From positions 1 through 64,000 of the forward strand of contig NZ_JASNRC010000017.1 of NCBI RefSeq assembly GCF_030411995.1: a stretch of 64,000 bases of DNA, in the 5' to 3' direction. Shown here piece after piece: positions 36,588-45,101 of this stretch; within the stretch, counting starts at the first letter, position 1, and each line of letters starts with the position of its first letter. The notes beneath the pieces were generated by a model that saw nothing but the letters and a program-made list of their open reading frames with translations, was not told the origin of the DNA and made no database searches. The DNA is from Massilia sp. YIM B02769 (GTDB taxonomy: Bacteria; Pseudomonadota; Gammaproteobacteria; Burkholderiales; Burkholderiaceae_D). Made by a program: the position numbers and the translations under genes.

Positions 36588-37424
36588 CTAGTACAGCCGC
36601 ATCGCCGCCGCCCCGCCGGCGATCAAGGCAGCCCCGAACAGGCGTAACGGACCGACACGCTCATGCAGGATGAGTACCGCAATCGCGGTGGCAAACAAGA
36701 TCGAGGTCTCGCGCAGCGCTGCCACCGTGGCCACCGGCGCCTGCGTCATCGCCCACAAGGCCACGCCATACGACCCGACGGTCATCGCGCCGCCGCCCAG
36801 CAGCACGGGATGGCGGCGCACGAACGGCAGCAATTCGCCACGCCGCCGGCGCGCCAGCAGCAGCACGCCCAGCGCGGTCAGCAGGAAGATCCACAGCGTG
36901 TACGCCGCCGGCGCGCCGGACTTGCGCACGCCGATGCCGTCGATCAGCGTGTAGGCCGCGATCACGCAAGCTGTCGCCAGCGCCAGCAGCGTGGTGCGGC
37001 GCGCGCTCAAGGCGGTGCCGCGCACGGCCGCAACCATGGTCAGCACCCCGCCGCAAATCAGGCCGATGGCCAGCCACTGCAGCGCCGCCAGTCGCTCGCC
37101 GGTGAAGGGCAGGCCGAGCACCGCCACGATCAAGGGCGCGCAGCCGCGCATCAGCGGGTAGGCATGGCTGATGTCGCCCTCGCGGTAGGTTTCCATCAGC
37201 AGCGCGTAGTAGAGCACCTGCGTCAGGCTCGAGGCGAGGATGAAGGGCCAGCTGGCCTGTGCCGGCTGCGGCAGGAAGGGCAAGGCCAGTGCGCACAGGA
37301 TGCCGGCGCTGGCCGCCACGGTGACGGTGGAGAGAAAGGCGTCGCCCCTGGCCTTGACCATGGCGTTCCAGCCGGCGTGCATCAGCGCCGCGCACAACAC
37401 CGCCGCGAGGACGGCGCCGCTCAT
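36588..37424 (-). CDS. EamA/DMT-type transporter
   Basis: The 278-residue protein has ten hydrophobic helices in two EamA halves (LMHAGWNAMVKARGDAFLST near the start; AYPLMRGCAPLIVAVLGLPF at the end of the first half). Its ATG overlaps the stop of the MFS gene as ATGA, so the two transporters are co-translated. Members of this family export small metabolites across the inner membrane; this branch resembles phosphonate-utilisation-associated or EamA exporters. The substrate is unknown. Confidence 0.8.
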   Translation of the reverse strand: MSGAVLAAVLCAALMHAGWNAMVKARGDAFLSTVTVAASAGILCALALPFLPQPAQASWPFILASSLTQVLYYALLMETYREGDISHAYPLMRGCAPLIVAVLGLPFTGERLAALQWLAIGLICGGVLTMVAAVRGTALSARRTTLLALATACVIAAYTLIDGIGVRKSGAPAAYTLWIFLLTALGVLLLARRRRGELLPFVRRHPVLLGGGAMTVGSYGVALWAMTQAPVATVAALRETSILFATAIAVLILHERVGPLRLFGAALIAGGAAAMRLY

Positions 37425-38656
37425 GACGTCATGTGACGTTGGCGGAACCAGCGCACCGCCACCAGCACGGCGATCGCCTGCATCGCCGCCGACAGGAAGA
37501 AGCTCGAACCGATGCGCCAGTCGTTGGCCGGCAGGTGGCTGACGGCGCCCAGGATCGAGGTGCCGATCAGCGGCGTGACGACCACCGCGAGGCTGCTGAT
37601 CGACTGCAGGGAACCCATCAGTTCTCCCTGTTCCCCGGGTCCGGCTTCGCGCGAGACGATGCCCTGCAGGGCCGGGCCGGCGGCAAAGGCCAGCAGGTTG
37701 CAGCAGATGAAGACGTACATCATCCAGCCTTCGGTGGCGAGACCGTACAGAACGAAGGTGATCGCGCCCGAGGCCAGGCCCATGACCGACAGCCGTACTT
37801 CGCCGAAGCGGCGGATCAGGAGCGAGATCAGGCCGCCCTGCACCACGGCCGCCGCCAGGCCGACGCAGAACATGGCGATGCCGTTGTCGCGCGGCGTCCA
37901 GCCGAAGCGGAAGGTGGTGTACAGTACCCAGGTGGTCTGGGTCATGATCTGGCCGAAGGTGGTCAGCGCGAACACGATTACCAGGCCGCGGATGGCGCGC
38001 CGCGCCAGCAGCTTGCGCAGCGCGTAGAAGGGATTTACCTTCTGCCAGCTGAAGGGCTCGCGCGTCGCCGCGGGCAGCGACTCGGGCACGAAGAAGTAAC
38101 CGTAGACGAGGTTCACGCCGGCCAGCAGCGCTGCCGCGTAGAAGGGCAGGGCGAGGCTGATTTCGCCGAGCAGGCCGCCCAGCATCGGCCCGCAAATGAA
38201 GCCGACCCCGAAGGCAGCGCCGATCTTGCCGAAGCTTTTCGCGCGGTTCTCGGGCGTGGAGACGTCGGAGGCATAGGCCATCGCCACCGACATGCTGGCC
38301 GCCGACACGCCGCCGATCACGCGCCCGAGGAAGAGCCAGGCCAGGCTCGGGGCCATGGCGGTGACGAGGAAGTTCAGGCACATGCCGCCCATCGAGTACA
38401 GCAGCACCGGGCGGCGCCCGACGCGGTCGCTGATCGCGCCCAGCATCGGCATGAAGACGAATTGCAGCAGGCCGAAGACGGTGGCCAGGATGCCGTACCA
38501 CAGTGCCTGCTCGTCGCGGCCCTGCACGAACTGGCCGACCAGCGGCGGCATCACCGGGACGATCAGGCCGATGCCGATGACGTCGATGAAGACGCTGACG
38601 AGAACGAAGTTCAGGTTGCCGGTCGTGGCCCGGTGCGACGCAGCCTTCTGCAGCAT
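37421..38656 (-). CDS. MFS transporter, TetA/TCR-like
   Basis: The 411-residue protein has twelve membrane helices and the motif-A loop GAISDRVGRRPVLL between helices 2 and 3, as in tetracycline-type drug/proton antiporters. It also has the GxxxGPxxGG-like motif C in FGVGFICGPMLGGLLG. It exports drugs or metabolites from the cytoplasm. It is coupled by ATGA to the EamA gene. The actual drug profile cannot be inferred; chromosomal homologues are often not involved in tetracycline resistance. Confidence 0.83.
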   Translation of the reverse strand: MLQKAASHRATTGNLNFVLVSVFIDVIGIGLIVPVMPPLVGQFVQGRDEQALWYGILATVFGLLQFVFMPMLGAISDRVGRRPVLLYSMGGMCLNFLVTAMAPSLAWLFLGRVIGGVSAASMSVAMAYASDVSTPENRAKSFGKIGAAFGVGFICGPMLGGLLGEISLALPFYAAALLAGVNLVYGYFFVPESLPAATREPFSWQKVNPFYALRKLLARRAIRGLVIVFALTTFGQIMTQTTWVLYTTFRFGWTPRDNGIAMFCVGLAAAVVQGGLISLLIRRFGEVRLSVMGLASGAITFVLYGLATEGWMMYVFICCNLLAFAAGPALQGIVSREAGPGEQGELMGSLQSISSLAVVVTPLIGTSILGAVSHLPANDWRIGSSFFLSAAMQAIAVLVAVRWFRQRHMTS

Positions 38657-38726
38657 GGGATGATCCCGCCAAAAAGACCCATCTTACACCGATCTTGCCA
38701 AACGATCATCGCCTGGGGTGGGCGGC

Positions 38727-39389
38727 TCAGTCGTCCGTTCCCAGCCATTCGGCGGCAAACTCCTCGCGGAATACCAGCAGCTTGCCCAAGCGCGCATTGG
38801 CCATGGCGCGCCCGGCTTCGGTCTGCATCATCTCCGGCAGTTTCGCCAGCTTCACCACGATGTGGTCGAGCGAATAGGCCCCGTCGTCGAGCGCGCGGTC
38901 CAGCGCCAGCGGGTCCGAGGGATGCGCCAGCGCGCGGCCCAGGCGGCCCGACACATAGAACATGCGCGCCAGGCCGACCGCGCCGAGCGCGTCGAGGCGG
39001 TCGGCGTCCTGCACGATCCGCGCTTCGATCGTGGTGGGCGCGATCGCCGCCGAAAAGCTGTGCGCCTCGATGGCGTGGGCCACGGCATCCAACCGGGCCT
39101 GGGGAAAGCCGCGCCGGGCCAGCTGTTCGCGCGCCAGCAGCGCCGAACGGCGCGAGGACTGGGCGCGCGCCGGGTCGTCCTTCGGCAGGTTGACCAGGTC
39201 GTGCAGGTAGCTGGCGGCCATCACCACCAGCGGATCGGCCTCGGGGTGATGGGCGAGCAGGGCTTCGGCGCTGCGCCAGACCCGCTCCAGGTGGCCGGCG
39301 TCGTGGGCGCCGTCGTTGTCGGCGGCGGCAGCGGCCATGGCGGCAAACTGGGGGCGCCAGGCGGCGAGCTCAGGACGTGGTGGCGTCAT
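38727..39389 (-). CDS. HD-domain phosphohydrolase
   Basis: The 220-residue protein has the HD metal site: H33 in GAHDAGHLERVW, H63-D64 in ASYLHDLVNLPKDD and the distal Asp (D128 or D130) in IVQDADRLDALGAVGLAR. It resembles the YedJ/YpgQ group of small HD phosphohydrolases that act on nucleotides. Its start overlaps the RNase H gene's end by 20 bp, so they form an operon. The substrate is unknown. Confidence 0.82.
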   Translation of the reverse strand: MTPPRPELAAWRPQFAAMAAAAADNDGAHDAGHLERVWRSAEALLAHHPEADPLVVMAASYLHDLVNLPKDDPARAQSSRRSALLAREQLARRGFPQARLDAVAHAIEAHSFSAAIAPTTIEARIVQDADRLDALGAVGLARMFYVSGRLGRALAHPSDPLALDRALDDGAYSLDHIVVKLAKLPEMMQTEAGRAMANARLGKLLVFREEFAAEWLGTDD

Positions 39390-40080
39390 TGCATTCTTCG
39401 GTCATGGCGGAGGTGGCGCGCTGCGACAGCGCATCCGCCTCCAGGTTCTTGTGGCGCGGGATCCAGCGCAGCGTGGTCGCCGGCAGCCGGGCCAGCAGTG
39501 CCTGCACTTGCGCGCGCAAGGGGCGCAGCACGAAGGCGCTGTCCGCGCAGGGGCCATTCACGTCGTCGATCACCACCTGGCTGTCGCCGTACACGGTGAG
39601 CGGGCCGGCGCCATGGGCAAGGGCGGTCTCCAGCAGCAGGATCAGGGCGCGGTATTCGGCTTCGCTGCTGTTGCCATAGCCGGCCGCCTGCGACAGCTCG
39701 ACGGTTTCGCCGTTCGGCCCGAGCAGGCGCGCGCCGATGCCGCAGCGGCCTGGATTCGGCTTGGCGGATCCGTCGAACCAGCCGCGCCAGGCGGTCGGCA
39801 AGCCTTCCTGGCGCACCCGGCGCAAGGCGAGGGCGGCGAGGCGCGCCGCTTCCCTGGCCGCGTCGCGGGCCGTGCGGCGTGCGAGGGCACGCGCCGCTTC
39901 GGCTGCGCGCAGGGCGGCACGCTCGGTCACGAGACGGTCGAGACCGGCGTCGCCCGCGCTCTGTTCAAGCGTGGCGCGCAGGGCATCTTCGAGGGGAATC
40001 TTGTTGCGCAGGGCCAGTTTGCGGCTGGCGGCAAGTTCGGTCTTGCTGGCGGCGCCTTGCAGGCGGTCGAGGTCGTTCAT
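39370..40080 (-). CDS. RNase HI-like ribonuclease with a basic helical N-terminal extension
   Basis: The protein has 236 residues. The catalytic acids of RNase HI are present: D103 in WFDGSAKPNPG, E142 in SEAEYRAL, D166 in YGDSQVV and D216 in NLEADALS. The N-terminal 95 residues form an Ala/Arg-rich helix (AAEAARALARRTARDAAREA), absent from standard RnhA and possibly a nucleic-acid or dimer contact. It should cut RNA in RNA/DNA hybrids. Its 3' end overlaps the HD gene. It is probably an accessory copy, since rnhA usually lies beside dnaQ. Confidence 0.82.
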   Translation of the reverse strand: MNDLDRLQGAASKTELAASRKLALRNKIPLEDALRATLEQSAGDAGLDRLVTERAALRAAEAARALARRTARDAAREAARLAALALRRVRQEGLPTAWRGWFDGSAKPNPGRCGIGARLLGPNGETVELSQAAGYGNSSEAEYRALILLLETALAHGAGPLTVYGDSQVVIDDVNGPCADSAFVLRPLRAQVQALLARLPATTLRWIPRHKNLEADALSQRATSAMTEECNDATTS

Positions 40081-40181
40081 GGCGTGAGCATAACCGCTTT
40101 TACGAGCGTTGACATGGCATGCAAAGCTTGCAACACTTACTTAGCGTAATTTTTCTATGCCGTTACCCTGGAGGAGAGCCC

Positions 40182-42113
40182 ATGCGTTTGTTCCACAAGG
40201 TCGTCCGTGTTTCCCTGCTTGCCGCCTGCGTTGCGGCAGCCCTGTCCCCGGCCCAGGCGGCTGCCCCGGTCCCAGCTGCCAAGGCCGCGCACAAGGCGCA
40301 GAAGCAGCCCAAGCGCTATACCATCGAGCAGTTCATGGCCACCACCTCGGTCAGCGGCGCTTCCTTCAGCCGCGACGAGAAGCAGGTCCTGTTCAGCAGC
40401 AACGCCTCGGGCATCTTCAATGCCTACGTGCTGCCGGTCGGCGGCGGTACGCCGCGCGCGCTCACCAACTCGACCACCGACAGTACCTATGCAGTCGGCT
40501 TCTTCTACAACGACGACCGCATCCTGTTCACGCGCGACCAGGGCGGCAACGAGCAGAACCACCTGTACGTTCGCGAGCTCGACGGCTCCGAGCGCGACCT
40601 GACGCCGGGCACCAAACTGAAGGCCAGTTTTGCCGGCTGGGAGCCGGACGGCAACGCCTTCTACGTCAGCACCAACGAGCGCGACCCGAAATACTTCGAC
40701 CTCTACCGCTACGACGCCAAGAGCTACGCCCGGACCCTGGTCTACCAGAACGAGACCGGCCGCACGGTGTCGGCCATCAGCCGCGACGGCCGCTGGCTGG
40801 CACTCGACAAGCCGAACACGACCTCCGACAGCGACGTCTACCTGTACAACGTGCAGACGCGCGAGACCAAGCACATCTCGCAGCATGGGGGCACAGCCAG
40901 CTACAGCGCCGAAGACTTCGACCCCGAATCGAAGCGCCTGCTGTTCGCCACCAACGACGGCGGCGAGTTCACGCGCATCCGCGCCTACGACCTGGCGACC
41001 GGTAACGTGAGCGATGTCGAACAGGCCGACTGGGACATCGCCGGCACCGGCTACTCGCGTAACGGCAGGCACCGCATCAGCTACGTCAACGAGGACGGCA
41101 GCATCCGCATGCGCGTGGTCGACAGCGCCAGCGAAAAGCCGGTGACGCTCCCGAAAACGAGCGGCGGCGAGATGCGCGGCGCGGTGTTCTCGCCGAGCGG
41201 TTCACTGGTGGCCTTCTACGTGAACGGCGACCGCTCGCCGAACAATCTGTACGTGCACGACTTCCGCAGCAAGAAGACGACGCAACTGACGCGCAGCCTG
41301 AGCCCCGAGATCGACCCGAACGACCTGGTCGAGGCCGAGGTGGTGCGTTTCAAGTCCTTCGACGGCACGGTGATCCCGTCGATCTTCTACAAGCCGAAGG
41401 GCGCGTCGAACGCGAACAAGGTGCCGGCCGTGGTCTACGTGCACGGCGGGCCGGGCGGCCAGACCATGCGCGGCTACAGTGCCCAGATCCAGTACCTGGT
41501 CAATCACGGCTACGCGGTCCTGGGCATCAACAACCGAGGCAGCTCGGGCTACGGCAAGACCTTCTTCACCGCCGACGACCGCAAGCACGGGCACGAACCG
41601 CTGTGGGACTGCGTCGAGGCCAAGACCTGGCTCGCCAGCCTGGGCTGGGTCGACCCGGAACGCATCGGCATCATGGGCGGCAGCTATGGCGGCTACATGA
41701 CGCTGGCGGCGATGGCCTTCCGTCCGGAAGCCTTCAAGGTCGGCATCGACATCTTCGGCGTCAGCAACTGGATTCGCACGCTGGAAAGCATCCCGCCCTA
41801 CTGGGAATCGCAGCGCAAGGCTTTATATGACGAGATCGGCGACCCGGTGAAGGACAAGGCCTTCCTGACCGCGACCTCGCCGCTGTTCCACGCTGCGAAC
41901 ATCCGCAAGCCGCTGATGGTGATCCAGGGCGCCAACGACCCGCGCGTGATCAAGCCGGAAAGCGACGAAATCGTCGAGGCGGTGCGCAACAACAAGGTCG
42001 AGGTGGAGTACGTGGTGTTTGCGGACGAGGGACATGGGTTCTCGAAGAAGAAGAACCAGGCCGGGGCGAGTGCGAAGATATTGGCGTTTCTCGACAAGCA
42101 CCTGAAAAAGTAA
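40182..42113 (+). CDS. S9 family prolyl oligopeptidase / acylaminoacyl-peptidase-like, exported
   Basis: The 643-residue protein has a signal peptide ending in PAQAAA, a beta-propeller of WD40-like blades (about residues 45-380) and an alpha/beta-hydrolase domain. The catalytic triad is Ser501 in GGSYGGYM, Asp586 in GANDPRV and His618 in DEGHGF. Such enzymes release dipeptides or acyl-amino acids from short peptides, here in the periplasm. GGAGGAGA precedes ATG 40182. It stands alone, with palindromic repeats after its stop. Confidence 0.9.
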   Translation: MRLFHKVVRVSLLAACVAAALSPAQAAAPVPAAKAAHKAQKQPKRYTIEQFMATTSVSGASFSRDEKQVLFSSNASGIFNAYVLPVGGGTPRALTNSTTDSTYAVGFFYNDDRILFTRDQGGNEQNHLYVRELDGSERDLTPGTKLKASFAGWEPDGNAFYVSTNERDPKYFDLYRYDAKSYARTLVYQNETGRTVSAISRDGRWLALDKPNTTSDSDVYLYNVQTRETKHISQHGGTASYSAEDFDPESKRLLFATNDGGEFTRIRAYDLATGNVSDVEQADWDIAGTGYSRNGRHRISYVNEDGSIRMRVVDSASEKPVTLPKTSGGEMRGAVFSPSGSLVAFYVNGDRSPNNLYVHDFRSKKTTQLTRSLSPEIDPNDLVEAEVVRFKSFDGTVIPSIFYKPKGASNANKVPAVVYVHGGPGGQTMRGYSAQIQYLVNHGYAVLGINNRGSSGYGKTFFTADDRKHGHEPLWDCVEAKTWLASLGWVDPERIGIMGGSYGGYMTLAAMAFRPEAFKVGIDIFGVSNWIRTLESIPPYWESQRKALYDEIGDPVKDKAFLTATSPLFHAANIRKPLMVIQGANDPRVIKPESDEIVEAVRNNKVEVEYVVFADEGHGFSKKKNQAGASAKILAFLDKHLKK

Positions 42114-42143
42114 TTGCAGCTGTCCGACTGATCGGCTGCCGTA

Positions 42144-42207
42144 CCGCGTGGGCACAAGTGCCCACCCTACCACGGCACCGTAGGGTGGGCTCTCGAGCCC
42201 ACGCGGT
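42144..42207. repeat. Inverted pair of GTGGGC palindromic repeats
   Basis: CCGCGTGGGC-ACAA-GTGCCCACCCTAC (42144-42170) is followed by its reverse-complement form, CGTAGGGTGGGC-TCTCGA-GCCCACGCGG (42179-42207). It is the same family as at 12.3, 20.8 and 31.3 kb and again lies between convergent genes. Confidence 0.75.
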
Positions 42208-42251
42208 CTCATCGAACGATCATCGGCGAACTGGAAAAACACCCGAACCAA

Positions 42252-42281
42252 CAAAAAAAAAGCGCCTCCCCACGAGGCGCT
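42252..42281 (-). terminator. Terminator of the YXWGXW-protein gene
   Basis: On the minus strand AGCGCCTC and GAGGCGCT form an 8-bp stem with a 5-nt loop followed by nine T. Confidence 0.75.
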
Positions 42282-42306
42282 TCTCCCATCCACTCCCGCC
42301 ACCAGC

Positions 42307-42894
42307 TCAACGGCGATACGGGTTATCCGGATTCCGGTCGCGGCGGTTACCCACGCCATCGCCGTCACGGTCGCGGTCGTAGCGGTTTGCCACGCCATCG
42401 TTGTCGCGGTCGCGGTCATAGCGGTTCGGCACGCCGTCGCGGTCGTAGTCGCGCCGGCCTTCGTTGCGGCCGTAGTTACCGCCACGGTGATCGCGATAAT
42501 CGCGGCGGTCGCGGTCGTTCCAGCCACGCCCAGGTCCGTAACCGCGGTCCGGTCCATAGTAGCGATCGTTGTTCGCATAGTAACGGTCACGCGGCGACCA
42601 GTTGCCCTGGCTCATGTACCAGCGCCCGCCGCGCTGGTGCCAGGCTGGCGGCGCGTACACATAGCCCGGACGCTCGACCACATAGCTGCCCGGCACCCAG
42701 AAGTGGCGATGGCCGCGCCACTCCCAGTAACCCGGCGCCCAGACATAGCCGTGGCGTGCCGCAGGGATGCGTTCGTAGACAGGCGCCGGCGGCGCGGTGC
42801 CGATATAGACTTCCAGGCCCTGCGCCATCGAAGGCAGCGGTGCGTACGCGGCAGCGCCAAGGGCGATCAGGGCAGCGAGAGTGAGGCGTTTCAT
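42307..42894 (-). CDS. YXWGXW-repeat exported protein with an Asp-rich C-terminal repeat
   Basis: The 195-residue protein has a signal peptide ending in PSMAQ, then the WxxGYW/YxWxPGxW-type repeats of the YXWGXW family (YVWAPGYWEWRGHRHFWVPG). The C-terminal 45 residues repeat DRDxDGVxNRYDRDRD, resembling calcium-binding thrombospondin type 3 or EF-loop repeats. It should be periplasmic or on the surface. The start ATG 42894 follows TTGGAGAACGAAC. The family has no known function; calcium binding is inferred from the repeat only. Confidence 0.75.
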   Translation of the reverse strand: MKRLTLAALIALGAAAYAPLPSMAQGLEVYIGTAPPAPVYERIPAARHGYVWAPGYWEWRGHRHFWVPGSYVVERPGYVYAPPAWHQRGGRWYMSQGNWSPRDRYYANNDRYYGPDRGYGPGRGWNDRDRRDYRDHRGGNYGRNEGRRDYDRDGVPNRYDRDRDNDGVANRYDRDRDGDGVGNRRDRNPDNPYRR

Positions 42895-43024
42895 GTTCGT
42901 TCTCCAAATCCAAAGCGGATGATTCACTATAGCGCTCGCTTTGGCGAAAAGGGGCGTTTGACGCATGTGCTTACATCTGATACGTGCCGCGTTACACCCA
43001 TTTTCATAGGTAAATCAACAGGAT

Positions 43025-43068
43025 AAGGTCGAAAATCATGGTCCGCGATACCCACCATTTTCGACCTT
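43025..43068. repeat. 12-bp perfect inverted repeat at the prophage left edge
   Basis: AAGGTCGAAAAT (43025-43036) and ATTTTCGACCTT (43057-43068) flank a 20-nt loop. It lies between the YXWGXW gene promoter side and the last phage gene. It could be a bidirectional terminator or part of the attachment region. The exact attL cannot be set without the right end. Confidence 0.5.
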
Positions 43069-43091
43069 TTCACCCTTTTATAATCAGATAC

Positions 43092-43235
43092 TTACAAGGG
43101 TATTTCTGTAACGATTGGGCCGGTTTCTGTGTTCGCTTGCGGTACAGTCGACGGCGACGGAATCTGCACCGTGCGCCCATCCTCGCTGCTGAACAGATAC
43201 ACGTCGCCGGTCGGGGTTGCGAGGTGGAAGTCCAT
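43092..43235 (-). CDS. Small phage protein after the spanin gene
   Basis: A 47-residue product (MDFHLATPTGDVYLFSSEDG) starts at ATG 43235, sharing one base with the TGA of Rz, so it is translationally coupled. No family is recognised. It is the last gene of the late operon. Confidence 0.5.
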   Translation of the reverse strand: MDFHLATPTGDVYLFSSEDGRTVQIPSPSTVPQANTETGPIVTEIPL

Positions 43236-43717
43236 CACGGCACCAGCCCATTCTCGCGCAGGAAGGCCTGGCACGCGCGCCCGGTGGCCAGGTCTTCCTC
43301 GACGGCCAGCTTCAGCGCGACAAGATCTCGCTCAGCGTCTTCTCGAACCAGCCGGCCTGGTGGATCGGCGCTGTCGCCGCCGGCGGAGCTTTCGGCGTCG
43401 GGCGCGGCGGCAGGTCCACAGATTGCGGCGCCGACGCGCACGCGCTCAACAACAATACGCTCGCGCACAGGAGCAAGTTCTTCATGTTTGGCCTCGGTGA
43501 TCTTCAGGTTGGTTTCGCCCTGGCGCTGGGCCAGGACGGCGTTTTCTTGGGTGCGGAGCAGCACGGCGCGGGCATCAGCCGCGGCGCGCTCCTCGATGGC
43601 TGCGGTGCGGCCGGCCTGGTACTGATGGGTGCCGTACCAGCGTGCGCCGAGGGCGCCGACCACCAGCAGGCCCGCCAGCACGATCAGCCCCGCCAGGATG
43701 CGTTCGACGCGGCTCAT
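43235..43717 (-). CDS. Rz: Phage i-spanin (Rz-like)
   Basis: The 160-residue protein has an N-terminal membrane anchor (AGLIVLAGLLVVGALGARWY) and then an Ala/Glu-rich coiled-coil periplasmic part, as in Rz. With the o-spanin it fuses inner and outer membranes at the last step of lysis. Its ATG overlaps the endolysin stop (ATGA) and a lipoprotein Rz1 is nested in its 3' half in another frame. The C-terminal extension after residue 110 coincides with the Rz1 coding overlap. Confidence 0.75.
   Translation of the reverse strand: MSRVERILAGLIVLAGLLVVGALGARWYGTHQYQAGRTAAIEERAAADARAVLLRTQENAVLAQRQGETNLKITEAKHEELAPVRERIVVERVRVGAAICGPAAAPDAESSAGGDSADPPGRLVREDAERDLVALKLAVEEDLATGRACQAFLRENGLVP
43312..43485 (-). 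CDS. Rz1: Phage o-spanin lipoprotein (Rz1-like), nested in Rz
   Basis: A 57-residue frame lies inside Rz in a different phase. It starts MKNLLLCASVLLLSAC with a lipobox (LSAC, Cys16), followed by a Pro-rich mature part (VDLPPRPTPKAPPAATAP). Short size, lipobox, proline content and nesting are the Rz1 hallmarks. The mature lipoprotein would sit in the outer membrane and bind Rz. Confidence 0.8.
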   Translation of the reverse strand: MKNLLLCASVLLLSACASAPQSVDLPPRPTPKAPPAATAPIHQAGWFEKTLSEILSR

Positions 43718-44178
43718 GACTTCACCGTCGGAAGGATGTCGTACTGGGCCATGTTCCGGCCGCGCATCACCGCGATCAGGCTCTTCGCATAGCTCGGGTC
43801 GGTGGCGTAGCCGGCCTCGGCCACGGCGTGCGCCCAGGCCTCGCCGCCGCGCTGCTTGAAGCAGTCCTTGTAGCGCGGGTTCTTCAGGAAGAAGTCCGCG
43901 CGGTCGGCCACGCTGGCGGAGAGGGTCGGATACGCGCGGAATTTGCAGACCATCGGCACGCGCTTACCCTTGATCACTTCGTGCGTGGGCACGTCGACGG
44001 CCGGGCCCTTCCAGGCGCGGTCGGCTTTCACGCCGAACAGGTTGTTCCCCGGCGCGCGCTCACCCCAGCCCGACTCAAGCGCGGCCTGGGCCAGGGTGAA
44101 CGATGCCGGGATGCCGTGGGCGCGCTGGCATGCCTGGGCGGCCGGCAGCAGCAGGGCGATGAAGGCGCTAGGCGGCAT
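43714..44178 (-). CDS. Phage endolysin, glucosaminidase/GH73-like
   Basis: The 154-residue product resembles flagellar FlgJ/GH73 and related phage lysins: FTLAQAALESGWGE with the likely catalytic Glu35, PGNNLFGVKAD, FRAYPTLSASVADRADFF and EAGYATDPSYAKSL. It would cut the glycan strands of peptidoglycan. AAGGAGACGAC precedes ATG 44178, which overlaps the holin gene's end. There is no strong signal peptide, so export by the holin is expected, though the N-terminus PPSAFIALLLPAAQA is mildly hydrophobic. Confidence 0.8.
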   Translation of the reverse strand: MPPSAFIALLLPAAQACQRAHGIPASFTLAQAALESGWGERAPGNNLFGVKADRAWKGPAVDVPTHEVIKGKRVPMVCKFRAYPTLSASVADRADFFLKNPRYKDCFKQRGGEAWAHAVAEAGYATDPSYAKSLIAVMRGRNMAQYDILPTVKS

Positions 44179-44521
44179 TGTCGTCTCCTTTCGATGCGGG
44201 GAATTTAGCGTCGAGCAGGCCTTCCAGCTTGAACAGCGCGCGGCTGCCCATGTGGGCGCCGATGCCGGTGAGGGCATAGGTCAGCGACATCGGAAATTCG
44301 CGCCACTGGCACAGGTGAGCGATCACCAGCCCAGCCAGGCCGGAAATCACGATCTCGCCGATCAGCTCGGTGAAGTTCCAGACGCGCACGTGGTTGGCGC
44401 GCATTTTGCGCACGAACGCGGCCAGGCCGCCGAGCACGGACAGGACGACGATCCAAATCCACGGCAGTACGCCGGCCCAGTCGCCGACGACGCCGGGTTG
44501 ATGCGGGGGTTTTTCGAACAT
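44168..44521 (-). CDS. Phage holin (superfamily III-like)
   Basis: The 117-residue protein has two to three hydrophobic helices (VLPWIWIVVLSVLGGLAAFV and IGEIVISGLAGLVIAHLCQW), with GIGAHMGSRALFKLEGLL at the end, as in LydA/phage_holin_3 types. It forms the membrane lesion that times lysis. ATG 44521 follows AAGGAAAACC. It overlaps the endolysin start by 11 bp, giving the usual holin-endolysin-spanin order. Confidence 0.78.
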   Translation of the reverse strand: MFEKPPHQPGVVGDWAGVLPWIWIVVLSVLGGLAAFVRKMRANHVRVWNFTELIGEIVISGLAGLVIAHLCQWREFPMSLTYALTGIGAHMGSRALFKLEGLLDAKFPASKGDDNAA

Positions 44522-44551
44522 GGTTTTCCTTGAGAGGGGCCGAGCGGCCAT

Positions 44552-44574
44552 AAAAAAACCGCCCGGAGGCGGCT
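44552..44574 (-). terminator. Terminator between tail and lysis genes
   Basis: On the minus strand CCGCC-TCCG-GGCGG is followed by seven T (plus-strand A run at 44552-44558). It separates the tail-fibre operon from the holin gene, implying antitermination or a local promoter. Confidence 0.6.
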
Positions 44575-44588
44575 GCTTGTGCTGCTTG

Positions 44589-45101
44589 CTACTGGTTTCC
44601 GTCCCAGGCAAGGTCTGCGATGACCCCTGAGACGGTCGCTTTCTGGCCGATGCTGTCGGTGAGCGTGTACTTCAACAGCGCCCGGAACGAGCCGTTCGAG
44701 TTCTTCGTGTACGCCTTCGACACGGTCGGCGACGTGGCAGTCGGGTTCGACAACGTGAAGCCGCCGGGATTGCTGGTGAACTCCCAGAAGTTCGTATAGG
44801 GCGGCACACCACCACGGCGGACCGCAACCGGGTAGCAGGAGACAACGCCATCGCCCGTGCTGCTATTCGCGCGTGCCGTGTCGCCATACGCCTCGGCGAC
44901 GGGCACCGGACTGGTCGGCGGCGTCACGCTCTTGCCCCAGAAATCGTCCGGAATCTTTACCGACTGCCCAGCGGACTTGCCAGCCAGGGCCAGCACGTCG
45001 GCGTCTGTAGTGCTAAGCGGGTAATTACGGCCGGGAGTGGCGATGCGCAATTCGTTGAGGATCTGGTCGGTGCTGATCGGGCCGGAGGTGGGCAGGGTCA
45101 T
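44589..45101 (-). CDS. Phage protein downstream of the tail fibre, unknown
   Basis: The 170-residue product starts MTLPTSGPISTDQILNELRI and PGRNYPLSTTDADVLALAGK, a beginning common to phage fibre-associated proteins. It ends in an Ig-like beta domain (AVRRGGVPPYTNFWEFTSNP). The ATG overlaps the tail-fibre stop (ATGA). It may be a fibre tip, an attachment protein or a chaperone. No precise family was recognised. Confidence 0.55.
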   Translation of the reverse strand: MTLPTSGPISTDQILNELRIATPGRNYPLSTTDADVLALAGKSAGQSVKIPDDFWGKSVTPPTSPVPVAEAYGDTARANSSTGDGVVSCYPVAVRRGGVPPYTNFWEFTSNPGGFTLSNPTATSPTVSKAYTKNSNGSFRALLKYTLTDSIGQKATVSGVIADLAWDGNQ

